64,000 nucleotides of DNA from an uncultured Myroides sp. Lineage in GTDB: Bacteria; Bacteroidota; Bacteroidia; Flavobacteriales; Flavobacteriaceae. The notes beneath the pieces are model-generated. The model worked only from the letters and a program-made list of their open reading frames with translations, was not told where the DNA came from and made no database searches. A program made the position numbers and the translations under genes. The stretch spans positions 1 through 64,000 of the forward strand of contig CAJYTF010000053.1 in the NCBI GenBank assembly GCA_913777665.1. The letters are read 5' to 3'. Every line of letters begins with the position of its first letter. The stretch's first letter is position 1. Shown here piece after piece: positions 26,751 through 35,839 of the stretch.

Positions 26751-27608
26751 TTACAAAATATCTATTTGAATTAACGCCAATAAAATTACACTAATCACAG
26801 CTAAAACAATACCTGTAACTGCATTTTTTGAGAGATTTTCCTTAAAATAAAATTTACCTATTAAACTACCGCCGATTATTACGCCTAAATTCATTGTAAT
26901 AAACACAAGGGTAGGGCTGTCGGAAAATATTTTATGGGCTTTCATGTAAAAATATATGTTCGAAAAATTTAGAATTCCCAAGATTAATCCGTAAAAAATG
27001 AATTTCTTCTGAATTTTTCCTTTACTTAAAAATAGATACAACGCACTTACAATAGCACAAAAAACAAATACTAAAAATAAAGCTACTATATAAGGTATGT
27101 TTTTGTTTGTTGCTAATATTTTAAATAAAGTATCAACGGTACCATATCCAATAAAGACTACAATTAGATAAAAGGTGTTGAAATTTCCATCTTTTGTGGA
27201 TTTTTTATACAATAAAAGTACAATACTTATAAAAGCTAACGCAATAGCTGCAAATTTTGACCACGTAAAGATTTCATGAAACAACCAAAAACTCAATATT
27301 ACCGGGATTATTAGCGATAATCTTTGAAAGATATCTGTTTTAGCTAATCCGGATTTATTTAATGATTTATTTAAAAAATAAAAAATACTAGGCATTAAAA
27401 TTCCCAAAGATATAGTTATTGGAGATAATGATTTGTTTAATGTTGATAGAGTTATAAAATCATTAAACAATAAATAACAAACAATTATTGCAACAACATA
27501 ATTTATAAAAACTACAACAAATAGGTTTTTTATTTCTTTGATTTTCAAAAACTTAATAAAAAACCCAACGAATAGAGAGGATATTAAACTTAATAGTAAA
27601 GCGTACAT
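26751..27608 (-). CDS. DMT/EamA-like transporter
   Basis: 285 residues with about ten hydrophobic helices in two similar halves, the arrangement of drug/metabolite transporters of the EamA type. Short basic loops separate the helices and the last one ends LAVISVILLALIQIDIL. Substrate unknown; family members export amino acids, metabolites or drugs. The stop is directly followed by the Nudix ATG with no intervening base. Confidence 0.75.
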   Translation of the reverse strand: MYALLLSLISSLFVGFFIKFLKIKEIKNLFVVVFINYVVAIIVCYLLFNDFITLSTLNKSLSPITISLGILMPSIFYFLNKSLNKSGLAKTDIFQRLSLIIPVILSFWLFHEIFTWSKFAAIALAFISIVLLLYKKSTKDGNFNTFYLIVVFIGYGTVDTLFKILATNKNIPYIVALFLVFVFCAIVSALYLFLSKGKIQKKFIFYGLILGILNFSNIYFYMKAHKIFSDSPTLVFITMNLGVIIGGSLIGKFYFKENLSKNAVTGIVLAVISVILLALIQIDIL

Positions 27609-27710
27609 ATTTAAATTGAATTGTAAGTCTGTTTTATAACAACATTGATTCTATTTTACATAATATACATTATGGTTCAATATAATTACATTATAAATAG
27701 ATTGATAAAT

Positions 27711-27741
27711 TTTTAATATTCAACAAATATCATTAATTTTG
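27711..27741 (+). promoter_or_regulatory. Candidate promoter for the 27765 gene
   Basis: TAATTTTG (27734-27741) is a perfect -7 element. A TTTT (27711-27714) stands 19 bp upstream in the place of TTTG. The GTG start at 27765 is 23 bp downstream. Confidence 0.45.
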
Positions 27742-27764
27742 CGCTGTTTATAAAAAATAAATAA

Positions 27765-28121
27765 GTGGAAAATTCAAACGCACAAAAAATTATCAAGGCA
27801 TTACAAGCCGAAGTAATTTCAAATGGTATAGTTGCCAAAACTATAGTTCCTGAATTAAAAAAGCTTAGAGAATTTGCTTTACTTGAGGAAAAACCTGTTC
27901 TGGTTAAAGCATTACTTTTAGCTTATGAACATATTGATGAGAATGATGATTTCTTGGTTAACATTCCTACAGATGAGCCAATTGAAGAAGATTCTGAAAT
28001 CAATAACGAAAACTCTTCTACAGAAAGTTTTACTTATTTTATGTCGTTGATGTTAGATTTGGAAAATAAACACAATCTGGCAGACTTAAAAGAATACAAC
28101 CAACAATTTCAACAATTTTAA
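27765..28121 (+). CDS. Conserved hypothetical protein (GTG start)
   Basis: 118 residues, soluble, with a helical N-terminal part (KIIKALQAEVISNGIVAKTI, about residues 8-27), an acidic linker (TDEPIEEDSEINNEN) and a C-terminal helix ending in NQQFQQF. No signal peptide or known motif. The GTG start is supported by a good -7 element 23 bp upstream and by the absence of an earlier ATG. It lies 2 nt before the DUF3817 gene. I have no function for it. Confidence 0.65.
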   Translation: MENSNAQKIIKALQAEVISNGIVAKTIVPELKKLREFALLEEKPVLVKALLLAYEHIDENDDFLVNIPTDEPIEEDSEINNENSSTESFTYFMSLMLDLENKHNLADLKEYNQQFQQF

Positions 28122-28123
28122 TC

Positions 28124-28405
28124 ATGTTAAACTTTTTTAGATTAATAGCTGCTTTAGAAGGTATCTCGTATATAGCGTTGTTCTATAATATGTTATACAA
28201 CAAACCAAATAATCCCGAATTATACCAACAATTATTATATCCAATTGGAATGATTCATGGCATACTTTTTGTTTTGTACTTTATACTGGCTATTTATTTA
28301 AAATATGAATACAATTGGTCTAAGAAAAAGTTAGGATTAATTTTAATTGCTTCCCTCCTGCCTTTCGGAACGTTCTATTCAGACTATAAGTGGTTAAAAA
28401 ATTAA
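28124..28405 (+). CDS. DUF3817 family membrane protein
   Basis: 93 residues, three transmembrane helices, with the DUF3817 marks: an N-terminal FRLIAALEGISYIAL and a central GMIHGILFVLYF, ending in a Lys/Trp-rich tail. DUF3817 proteins are small integral membrane proteins of unknown function; some actinobacterial versions are fused to transporters. It follows the 118-residue gene by 2 nt in the same transcript. Confidence 0.8.
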   Translation: MLNFFRLIAALEGISYIALFYNMLYNKPNNPELYQQLLYPIGMIHGILFVLYFILAIYLKYEYNWSKKKLGLILIASLLPFGTFYSDYKWLKN

Positions 28406-28413
28406 AAAAATTT

Positions 28414-28442
28414 TTGTTTTTAGTTAAAAAATATTATTTTTA
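28414..28442 (+). promoter_or_regulatory. Promoter of the OmpA-family gene
   Basis: TTG (28414-28416) and TATTTTTA (28435-28442; 7 of 8 to TAnnTTTG) are separated by 18 bp, within the Bacteroidota spacing range. The leader to the ATG at 28500 would be about 50 nt and very A/T-rich, as is common for highly expressed porin-like genes in this group. Confidence 0.5.
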
Positions 28443-28499
28443 CCGAAAATTATAAATTCAAATATTCTATAATTACTAATAATTTAAAAAAAAAGTTTT

Positions 28500-29762
28500 A
28501 TGAAAAAAATAACTTTGCCTTTAATTGCTGCAGTATTAGGTTTTTCTAATATGAACGCGCAAGAAGGATTACCTTACAACAAATGGTCTATTGACATTAA
28601 TGGTGGTTTAACAAAACCTTCTTCTCCAATGACTCCAGGTTATAATGGTGACACTTTCTTCGGATTAGTTCACGCTGATGCTGGTGTTCGTTACATGTTC
28701 AATAACAAATTCGGTATTAAAGCTGATTTTGGTTATGACTATATGAAAAGCGGTGAAGATTCTAACTACTTTAGAACTACACACTACAGAGCAAGCTTAC
28801 AAGGGGTTGCAAATTTAGGTCGTATCATGAACTTTGAAGAGTGGACTAGAACTTTTGGTTTACAAGCTCACATGGGTGCTGGTTATTCTTGGATGGAACC
28901 AGGAAAAGACTTGGCTACAAATCTTTATGACAAAGACCAAATGGGTCACGTTCTTTTAGGATTAACTGGTCAAGTAAAATTAGGTAACCGTGTTGCTTTA
29001 AATGCTGACTTTACAATGGTTAATACTGTTAAGCAAAACTACACATTCGATGGTAATTCTATGATCGATGCTAACGATAGAGGATTTAACGGTACATTCT
29101 ACAATGCTACTTTAGGTTTATCTTTCTACTTAGGGAAAAACGAACAACATGCTGACTGGTATGCTAACGATGGTTTAACTAACAGAGTTGAAGCTTTAGA
29201 AAACCGTGTAACAGATATCGAAAACAAAATGATCGATTCTGATAACGATGGTGTTGCTGATTATTTAGATTTAGAACCAAACACTCCAGCAGGAAACATG
29301 GTTGATACTAAAGGTCGTTCTATTGACTTAAACAAAAACGGTATTCCAGATTCTTACGAAGATTATTTCGATTCAAGATATGCTAAAAAAGGTGATACTT
29401 TCTCTTCTGCTGATTCAAATACAGCTCAAGACTTAATTAACCAAGGTTATGTTGCAGTTTATTTTGATTTCGATAAATCAACTCCTAAAAACGCAGAAGC
29501 AACTAATTTCTTAATTACTTACTTACGTTCTAATCCAAACGCTACTGTTGAAGTTAATGGTTTCGCTGACTCAGTTGGTAACCCATCTTACAACCAACGT
29601 TTGTCTGAAAAACGTGCTAAGAATGTAGCTAAAATTTTAGAACAATCTGGAATTTCTAGTTCAAGAATTAAAACAACTGCTAACGGTGAAGATACTTCAT
29701 TCGACGGTAAAAACAAGACTACTTCTAAATTTGCTAGAAGAGTAACTTTCAAAGTAAACTAA
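28500..29762 (+). CDS. OmpA family outer-membrane protein with thrombospondin-3-type repeats
   Basis: 420 residues: signal peptide (cleavage expected after NMNA, about residue 20), an N-terminal eight-strand barrel (about 22-215), a calcium-binding linker with type-3 repeats (DSDNDGVADYLD and DLNKNGIPDSYEDY, about 245-292), and a C-terminal OmpA peptidoglycan-binding domain (YFDFDKSTPK, NGFADSVGNPSYNQRLSEKR). Codon use is biased to a narrower set than its neighbours, consistent with high expression. It is likely a major outer-membrane protein linking membrane and peptidoglycan. It has its own promoter and strong terminator. Confidence 0.93.
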   Translation: MKKITLPLIAAVLGFSNMNAQEGLPYNKWSIDINGGLTKPSSPMTPGYNGDTFFGLVHADAGVRYMFNNKFGIKADFGYDYMKSGEDSNYFRTTHYRASLQGVANLGRIMNFEEWTRTFGLQAHMGAGYSWMEPGKDLATNLYDKDQMGHVLLGLTGQVKLGNRVALNADFTMVNTVKQNYTFDGNSMIDANDRGFNGTFYNATLGLSFYLGKNEQHADWYANDGLTNRVEALENRVTDIENKMIDSDNDGVADYLDLEPNTPAGNMVDTKGRSIDLNKNGIPDSYEDYFDSRYAKKGDTFSSADSNTAQDLINQGYVAVYFDFDKSTPKNAEATNFLITYLRSNPNATVEVNGFADSVGNPSYNQRLSEKRAKNVAKILEQSGISSSRIKTTANGEDTSFDGKNKTTSKFARRVTFKVN

Positions 29763-29782
29763 TAATAGTTTAATATATCAAG

Positions 29783-29812
29783 AAAAAGAGAGGTTTATGC
29801 CTCTCTTTTTTT
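29783..29812 (+). terminator. Terminator of the OmpA-family gene
   Basis: AAAAAGAGAGG (29783-29793) pairs with CCTCTCTTTTT (29800-29810) around a 6-nt loop, followed by more T. An ATG in its loop (29797) is in frame with uvrB but is not the uvrB start. Confidence 0.85.
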
Positions 29813-29817
29813 ATTCT

Positions 29818-29825
29818 TATATTTG
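29818..29825 (+). promoter_or_regulatory. Candidate -7 element for uvrB
   Basis: TATATTTG fits TAnnTTTG exactly and directly follows the ompA terminator. Transcription from it would begin near 29831, 11 nt before the uvrB ATG. The -33 position is weak. Confidence 0.4.
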
Positions 29826-29841
29826 TAAAAATTGTACGATA

Positions 29842-31839
29842 ATGAAATTTAAAGTAGAATCAGAATATAAACCTATGGGCGATCAGCCTGCAGCAATAAA
29901 AAGTCTTTCAAACGGTATCAAAAACAATGAACGTTTTCAAACTCTGTTGGGTGTTACAGGTTCCGGTAAAACTTTTACAGTTGCCAATGTTATTCAAGAA
30001 GTACAAAAACCTACATTGGTTTTGGCTCATAATAAAACATTGGCAGCACAATTGTATTCAGAATTTAAGCAGTTTTTTCCGAACAATGCTGTGGAATATT
30101 TTGTTTCGTATTACGATTATTATCAACCCGAAGCTTATCTACCGGTCACAGGAACATACATTGAAAAAGATCTTTCTATTAACGAAGATTTAGAAAAGAT
30201 GCGATTAAGCACTACATCTTCTCTCCTTTCTGGTCGCAGAGATGTGTTGGTTGTGGCGTCTGTATCTTGTTTGTATGGTATCGGAAATCCTACAGAATTT
30301 CAAAAAAACGTAGTTACTGTTGAGCAAGATCAAGTTATTTCTCGTACAAAATTTCTTCAGCAATTAGTTCAATCATTATATTCAAGAACCGAAGCTGAAT
30401 TTTCGCATGGAACTTTTAGAATTAAAGGTGATACTGTGGAAGTTTTTCCGAGTTATGCCGATGATCCTTTCCGTATTCATTTCTTTGGCGATGAAATTGA
30501 AAACATTGAATCTTTTGATTTGGCTACTTCTAAAGTAATTGAGAAATATCAATTATTAAGCATCTACCCTGCCAATATGTTTGTTACATCGCCCGATGTT
30601 TTGCAAAATGCCATTTGGGCAATTCAGCAGGATATGGTTAAACAGGTGGATTATTTTAAATCGATCGGAAAACATTTGGAAGCAAAACGTTTAGAAGAAC
30701 GTACCAATTTTGATTTAGAAATGATACGCGAATTGGGCTATTGTTCGGGTATCGAAAATTATTCGAGATATTTAGATGGTCGTGAGCCTGGAACACGTCC
30801 CTTTTGCTTGATTGATTATTTTCCGAAAGATTATTTAATGGTTATTGATGAAAGCCACGTAACGGTTTCGCAAGTGCATGCCATGTATGGTGGCGACCGT
30901 TCGCGTAAGGAAAATTTGGTTGAGTATGGTTTTAGATTGCCTGCTGCCATGGACAATCGTCCGTTAAAATTCGAGGAATTTGAATTATTGCAAAATCAGG
31001 TTCTTTATGTATCTGCAACTCCGGCTGATTATGAATTACAGAAATCAGAAGGAATTTATGTGGAACAAGTTATTCGCCCAACGGGTCTTTTAGATCCTAT
31101 TATTGAAGTGCGTCCAAGCCAGAATCAAATTGATGATTTAGTGGAAGAAATACACAAACGTGTGGAAATTGACGAACGCGTTTTGGTTACTACTTTAACG
31201 AAGAGAATGGCAGAAGAATTGGCTAAACACTTTACAAAAATCGGCATTCGTTGTAGATACATTCATTCTGATGTGGAAACTTTAGAACGTATTGAAATTA
31301 TGCAGGATTTGCGTAAAGGTTTGTTCGATGTGCTAATTGGAGTAAACCTTTTACGTGAAGGTCTTGATTTGCCTGAAGTTTCGTTGGTTGCTATTTTAGA
31401 TGCAGATAAAGAAGGATTTTTACGAAGCACTCGTTCTTTGACACAAACTGTTGGTAGAGCTGCTCGTAATATTAATGGTAAAGCCATTATGTATGCCGAT
31501 AAAATTACCGATAGTATGCAACGTACAATTGATGAAACGATTTATCGACGCAACAAACAAACGGCATTTAACAAAGAACACGAATTAGAACCGAAGGCTT
31601 TAAATAAAAAAATCGAAAAATCGTTGGCTGATAAATTCAAATCATACGATCAAACCGAAACAAATCTAAAAACGGTTGCCGAAGAAAAGGTTGTTTACAA
31701 ATCGTCAAAAGATATCGATAAAGCAATCAAAGACAAACGTAAAGTAATGGAAAATGCCGCTAAAAATTTAGATTTTATACAGGCAGCCAAGCTTCGTGAC
31801 GAGATCCAAGAATTAACAAATAAAAAATCAAACCTATAG
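29842..31839 (+). CDS. uvrB: Excinuclease ABC subunit UvrB
   Basis: A 665-residue nucleotide-excision-repair damage-recognition helicase. It has Walker A GVTGSGKT (residues 37-44), the damage-probing beta-hairpin YYDYYQPEAYLP (about 92-103), VIDESHVTVSQ, the motif V/VI segments LREGLDLPEVSLV and QTVGRAARN, and the C-terminal UVR domain for UvrC contact. The open frame continues upstream to 29797, but the ATG at 29842 gives the standard start MKFKVESEYKPMGDQPAAI and lies downstream of the terminator and -7 element. Confidence 0.96.
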   Translation: MKFKVESEYKPMGDQPAAIKSLSNGIKNNERFQTLLGVTGSGKTFTVANVIQEVQKPTLVLAHNKTLAAQLYSEFKQFFPNNAVEYFVSYYDYYQPEAYLPVTGTYIEKDLSINEDLEKMRLSTTSSLLSGRRDVLVVASVSCLYGIGNPTEFQKNVVTVEQDQVISRTKFLQQLVQSLYSRTEAEFSHGTFRIKGDTVEVFPSYADDPFRIHFFGDEIENIESFDLATSKVIEKYQLLSIYPANMFVTSPDVLQNAIWAIQQDMVKQVDYFKSIGKHLEAKRLEERTNFDLEMIRELGYCSGIENYSRYLDGREPGTRPFCLIDYFPKDYLMVIDESHVTVSQVHAMYGGDRSRKENLVEYGFRLPAAMDNRPLKFEEFELLQNQVLYVSATPADYELQKSEGIYVEQVIRPTGLLDPIIEVRPSQNQIDDLVEEIHKRVEIDERVLVTTLTKRMAEELAKHFTKIGIRCRYIHSDVETLERIEIMQDLRKGLFDVLIGVNLLREGLDLPEVSLVAILDADKEGFLRSTRSLTQTVGRAARNINGKAIMYADKITDSMQRTIDETIYRRNKQTAFNKEHELEPKALNKKIEKSLADKFKSYDQTETNLKTVAEEKVVYKSSKDIDKAIKDKRKVMENAAKNLDFIQAAKLRDEIQELTNKKSNL

Positions 31840-31876
31840 GTATTTTTTATATTTTTAACCAAAATATACTTAAAAC

Positions 31877-32371
31877 ATGAAAAACTTAAAATTATTGTTG
31901 TATTCTGTACCACTTGCAGCAACTTTAATGTTGCAAAGTTGTATTTATCGGGTAGATGATTCGCCATCACGCTATTCACCTTACGAACCTGTTTACATGT
32001 CACGTCAGCAATTGGAAAATTCTATAAAAATGTCGGCTCCAAAAAGTATGACAAAAGCAGGTAAAATTTACGTAAAAGATTCTTACATTTTTATTACCGA
32101 TGAAAACAAAGGATTCCATATTTACGATAATTCAAATCCAAATGCACCACAGTTAACGGGCTTTTTAGAAGTTCCGGGTGCTACCGATATGGCTATTAAA
32201 AATAATACCATTTACATTAATCAGGCTGTTGATTTAGTTGCTGTTACCATAAACAATGGTACGGTTACGGTACATAAACGCATTGCCAATACGTTCCCGC
32301 AAAAAATCAGTCCGGATGGTTGGGGACATAGTGCAGGACAAAATGAAATTATTGTTGATTGGAAATCTTAA
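31877..32371 (+). CDS. LVIVD-repeat-like lipoprotein, short
   Basis: 164 residues with lipobox LQSC (Cys22). The mature part has propeller-like blades such as GKIYVKDSYIFITDENKGFH and GATDMAIKNNTIYINQAVD, as in LVIVD-repeat surface proteins. It is much shorter than a full propeller. Its stop overlaps the start of the next, related lipoprotein (TAATG), suggesting the two act together or arose by splitting or duplication. Function unknown; probably a cell-surface or periplasmic protein. Confidence 0.7.
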   Translation: MKNLKLLLYSVPLAATLMLQSCIYRVDDSPSRYSPYEPVYMSRQQLENSIKMSAPKSMTKAGKIYVKDSYIFITDENKGFHIYDNSNPNAPQLTGFLEVPGATDMAIKNNTIYINQAVDLVAVTINNGTVTVHKRIANTFPQKISPDGWGHSAGQNEIIVDWKS

Positions 32372-33132
32372 TGTTTATGAGAAAGTTTTTAAAATTTAGT
32401 TTTTTATTGGCAACGTGTTTTTCATTAACATTTTGTGGAAGCGATAATTCTTCAGATACAGGAGGACCAAATTCTGAGGGTACGGGAAAAGGAGGATCAA
32501 TGGCAGTTTTTGCAATTAAAGGAAATTATTTATACACAGTAGATCATCAAGATTTACATGTGTTTCAGATATCAAATACAAATGATCCTGTAAAAGTGAA
32601 CGATGTAACCATTGGTCGCGATATTGAAACTATTTATTCATTAGGCGACTTAATGTTTATGGGATCAAGAAACGGAATGTTTATTTTTGATGTTTCAAAT
32701 CCTGAAAATCCAAAATATTTATCACAAGCACAGCATTTTACGGCATGTGACCCAGTGGTTGCTAATGAAGGTTATGCGTATGTTACTCTGCATTCTAATA
32801 CAGGTTGTGGAAATAATCTGAATACATTGATGGTTTATGATATTGCCGATGTTAAAAATCCACAGCTTATCCATCAAAGAAATTTAACCTATCCACGAGG
32901 ATTAGCAATTCATGAGAATTTTCTAATTATTTGTGATGACGAATTAAAAATTTTCGATACTACAAATCCCGCAGAACCAGTATTGGTAAAATCGGTAAAT
33001 CACAAATTTAAAGATGTGGTAATTTATAACGATATTATGTATGCTTTTGGCGAACAAAAAGTCACGCAGTTTAAATGGAATCCAAATGATTTTGCAAATA
33101 CATTAACACCAATTAGCGATATTACTTACTAA
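32371..33132 (+). CDS. LVIVD-repeat lipoprotein
   Basis: 253 residues from the ATG at 32371, with a second possible ATG at 32377. Lipobox LTFC, a Gly/Ser/Thr-rich linker, then beta-propeller blades of the LVIVD kind: GNYLYTVDHQDLHVFQISN, NGMFIFDVSNPENPKYLS and DELKIFDTTNPAEPVLVKSV. It is translationally coupled to the shorter upstream lipoprotein and ended by a clear terminator. These proteins are common on Bacteroidota surfaces and have no defined activity. Confidence 0.75.
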   Translation: MFMRKFLKFSFLLATCFSLTFCGSDNSSDTGGPNSEGTGKGGSMAVFAIKGNYLYTVDHQDLHVFQISNTNDPVKVNDVTIGRDIETIYSLGDLMFMGSRNGMFIFDVSNPENPKYLSQAQHFTACDPVVANEGYAYVTLHSNTGCGNNLNTLMVYDIADVKNPQLIHQRNLTYPRGLAIHENFLIICDDELKIFDTTNPAEPVLVKSVNHKFKDVVIYNDIMYAFGEQKVTQFKWNPNDFANTLTPISDITY

Positions 33133-33155
33133 GCTTTCTCTAAGAAAGCTTTTTT
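33131..33155 (+). terminator. Terminator of the LVIVD lipoprotein pair
   Basis: AAGCTTTC (33131-33138) pairs with GAAAGCTT (33144-33151) around TCTAA, followed by a T run. Confidence 0.7.
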
Positions 33156-33181
33156 CTTGTATATTTACAAAAATTAAAAAA

Positions 33182-33643
33182 ATGACTAACAACGATATAT
33201 TAAAAAAATTACGAGTTGCTTTACAATTAAGAGACGATCAAATTCTTGATATTCTAGAATTGGTTGATTTTAGAATTTCTAAAGGAGAAATAGGAAATTT
33301 TTTTAGAACAGAAGATCACCCGAAATATGTAGAATGTCAGGATCAGATTTTACGCAACTTTTTGAATGGTTTGGTTATTTATCTACGAGGAACTAAGGAA
33401 AATCCTAAAAATCCGAAAGATGTTTTAGCAGAAATTTCAGCTTCTAAAGTAGCGTTAACAGACAAACCTAAAGTTGAAAATAAACCTAAACCAATTTCAG
33501 CTACTAAAAAACCAACAACTGCAAAACCTGCTTTTAAAGGTAAAAAAAATACTACAATAAAAAGTAATACTATAACTCCTACAAAAAAAGATATTTTAGG
33601 AAACGTTAAATTTAATAATGGTAAACCGAAAAAGAAAGATTAA
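33182..33643 (+). CDS. DUF1456 family protein with basic C-terminal tail
   Basis: 153 residues. Residues 1-72 (NNDILKKLRVALQLRDDQI, FFRTEDHPKYVECQDQILRN) form one DUF1456 repeat, aligning with the second repeat of E. coli YehS, which has two. The remaining 80 residues are a Lys/Thr/Pro-rich, probably disordered tail (TAKPAFKGKKNTTIKSNT) likely to bind nucleic acid. It is therefore half the normal DUF1456 content plus a tail. Function unknown. Confidence 0.75.
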   Translation: MTNNDILKKLRVALQLRDDQILDILELVDFRISKGEIGNFFRTEDHPKYVECQDQILRNFLNGLVIYLRGTKENPKNPKDVLAEISASKVALTDKPKVENKPKPISATKKPTTAKPAFKGKKNTTIKSNTITPTKKDILGNVKFNNGKPKKKD

Positions 33644-33704
33644 TTTAAACATTCATTATTAATAAATTACCTATTAGTTTAGAAGGTTAGATTTACAAAT
33701 CATT

Positions 33705-35240
33705 ATGCGAAAATTAGTATTTTTTATATCAGCATTCGTTCTATTTACTACTTCAGAAAATTACGGACAATCTTTGTACAAACGTGAATGGGGAACTTTA
33801 TTACCTATATCAACCAAAACAACGAAAGCTTTCACACCTAAAAAAGCAATTGTGAGAACAGTTTCTTTTGTTACCGTAGTACATCCTGAAACAGGTAATT
33901 TATATTTGGTAAATGCAGAAGGAAACGAAATTTATGAATATCGTCCAGATCAGCTTAAACCAAAACTTATTTATAAGATTTCTGATAGCGAAGAGAATTT
34001 ATCTACTATTGAAAATTTAAAGTTTGATTTTGAAAATAATTTAATTATTTCGGGAAGAACCGTTGCACAAAATCTTGCAACATCTGGTGCCTATAGTAAA
34101 AGCTTAATATTTGGTTTTAAATCATCCCCTAGTTATTTAGCTAAAATTAATTTGCAAGGCTCTGTTATTTGGTTTACTTATTTTCATGATATTTTGTCGA
34201 GTCACTCATCATTAGCAGTCGATTCACAAAATAATATTTACGTATTAAATAAACGAAATAAAAACACAGTTGCATCACCCACATTTTTTCAAAAAAACGG
34301 GGATCTAACTTCTAATATTGACTATCAAGATGTCATAAGTAAATTAGATAAAAGTGGTAAGCATATCTGGAGTACCTTTTATTCAAAAGATAGCTCTACA
34401 ATAAAAAGTATTGCTGCAGGTACTAATGGTTTATATATTTATGGTGATCACATGGGAGCAACTATGTCTAGCAACTATTTTGGTACACCTAACAGCCATC
34501 ATGAAAAAATTTATCGCCCTAATAAATCCCTTGAAAATATTTTTAGTGTTTTTCTTTCAAAATTTAGTTTTGATGGAGAAAGATTATGGAGTACTTATTT
34601 TGGAGAAGATAATACGAATGTTACGTTAGGTAATACACTTTTAAACAATAATAGTTTAGCTGTTGTTGGTGATGAAGCTTATATATTGGCAACACATAGA
34701 ATTTATAGTAAAAATGTAGATTTAGCAACAGAAAATGCCTATTTGAAACAACGTTTTTCTAATGCAAATAATAATAATACTATATCTAAATTTTCTTCAA
34801 CTGGAGAGAAATTATGGACTAGTTTTACACATGGAGGTGAGCATTTATTTACAAACGGAGATGAACTATTTGTTACATCATTAATGGCTAAAGAAGAAAA
34901 CATAGATAATTTACCAGCAATTAATGCGTACCAATCTAAATATGGAGGAGGAAATACAGACGTTTATACTTCGATTATATCTTTAGACGGAACTACACTA
35001 AATTATGCCTCATTTTATGGTTTTGAAGGTAGAGATGCGGGTGTAACACTGCCCACAAAAGAAGGATTTTATATTATAGGAACTTCTGACAATAATGAAA
35101 AGCAAAAAGCACCTTTTGCTACTTCACGTTCTCCTGAAAAAAAATATTTTCAAAAAGGAGATATTTATATAGGCGATTTTCTAAGTTATTTTAAACTAAA
35201 CGCAAAAGCTAAACATAAGAAAAAGAAAAACGATCAATAA
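33705..35240 (+). CDS. Secreted SBBP-type beta-propeller protein
   Basis: 511 residues with a signal peptide (MRKLVFFISAFVLFTTSENY) and repeating blades with the phrases GSVIWFTYFHD, GKHIWSTFYSKD, GERLWSTYFGED and GEKLWTSFTHGG, typical of SBBP-like beta-propellers found in large secreted gliding-bacteria proteins. The C-terminus is Lys-rich (KAKHKKKKNDQ) and lacks a type IX sorting domain, so it is probably periplasmic or released by another route. No partner gene is evident. Confidence 0.7.
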   Translation: MRKLVFFISAFVLFTTSENYGQSLYKREWGTLLPISTKTTKAFTPKKAIVRTVSFVTVVHPETGNLYLVNAEGNEIYEYRPDQLKPKLIYKISDSEENLSTIENLKFDFENNLIISGRTVAQNLATSGAYSKSLIFGFKSSPSYLAKINLQGSVIWFTYFHDILSSHSSLAVDSQNNIYVLNKRNKNTVASPTFFQKNGDLTSNIDYQDVISKLDKSGKHIWSTFYSKDSSTIKSIAAGTNGLYIYGDHMGATMSSNYFGTPNSHHEKIYRPNKSLENIFSVFLSKFSFDGERLWSTYFGEDNTNVTLGNTLLNNNSLAVVGDEAYILATHRIYSKNVDLATENAYLKQRFSNANNNNTISKFSSTGEKLWTSFTHGGEHLFTNGDELFVTSLMAKEENIDNLPAINAYQSKYGGGNTDVYTSIISLDGTTLNYASFYGFEGRDAGVTLPTKEGFYIIGTSDNNEKQKAPFATSRSPEKKYFQKGDIYIGDFLSYFKLNAKAKHKKKKNDQ

Positions 35241-35255
35241 GATCGTTTTTCTTTT
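35221..35255. terminator. Long bidirectional terminator between the propeller gene and pabA
   Basis: A 15-bp perfect stem (35221-35235 with 35241-35255) around a 5-nt loop that contains the TAA of the plus-strand gene. A-rich and T-rich flanks allow use in both directions; the pabA stop follows immediately. Confidence 0.85.
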
Positions 35256-35825
35256 TTAGTTATTTTTCAACCAATTTTCAATTATCATTTTTCCTTGTGG
35301 AGTTAGAACAGATTCTGGATGAAACTGAACTCCGCGTATATCGTACTCTTTATGTTTCAGAGCCATTATATTTCCTAATTCATCAATTGCAGTAACAATT
35401 ATACTGGTTGATAAGTTTTGTTTACTTACGCACCACGAATGATAATGCCCAACAAAAATATCGTTATGTAGATCATTCCATAAAAAATCATCTTCTATAA
35501 TATGCAGTTTGGTTGAAATTCCGTGTAAAGGTTGATCCAAATTTACAAGCGAACATCCAAAATACTCTGCAATTGCCTGATGTCCCAAACAAACACCCAA
35601 AATGCTTTTTTTATCCTTATAAAAATCGATTACATCTAACAAAAGTCCGGCTTCTTTTGGAATTCCAGGACCTGGCGACAACACAATTTTATCGAAACTC
35701 TGCAATTGTTCTAAATAGAATTCATCATTTAAAAAAACGGATACCTCTACTCCATCAAAACTTTCCAGATAATGAATAATATTGTGTACAAACGAGTCAT
35801 AATTATTGATTACTGCGATTTTCAT
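35256..35825 (-). CDS. pabA: Aminodeoxychorismate/anthranilate synthase glutamine amidotransferase component II
   Basis: 189 residues of a class I glutamine amidotransferase with nucleophile Cys79 in LGVCLGHQAIAEYFG and the His169/Glu171 pair in VQFHPES. The SPGPGIPKEAG oxyanion segment is typical of PabA/TrpG. It supplies ammonia to chorismate for folate (PabB) or tryptophan (TrpE) synthesis. No trpE or pabB is adjacent, and being outside a trp operon favours PabA. The frame opens upstream at 35840, but the ATG at 35825 starts the conserved domain and avoids overlap with the phosphatase stop. Confidence 0.85.
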   Translation of the reverse strand: MKIAVINNYDSFVHNIIHYLESFDGVEVSVFLNDEFYLEQLQSFDKIVLSPGPGIPKEAGLLLDVIDFYKDKKSILGVCLGHQAIAEYFGCSLVNLDQPLHGISTKLHIIEDDFLWNDLHNDIFVGHYHSWCVSKQNLSTSIIVTAIDELGNIMALKHKEYDIRGVQFHPESVLTPQGKMIIENWLKNN

Positions 35826-35839
35826 TCGACAAAAGTACA

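Noticed and set aside
29797..29841. Upstream ATG for uvrB
   Set aside because: It lies in the loop of the ompA terminator and encodes a non-conserved leader; the ATG at 29842 gives the standard UvrB start.
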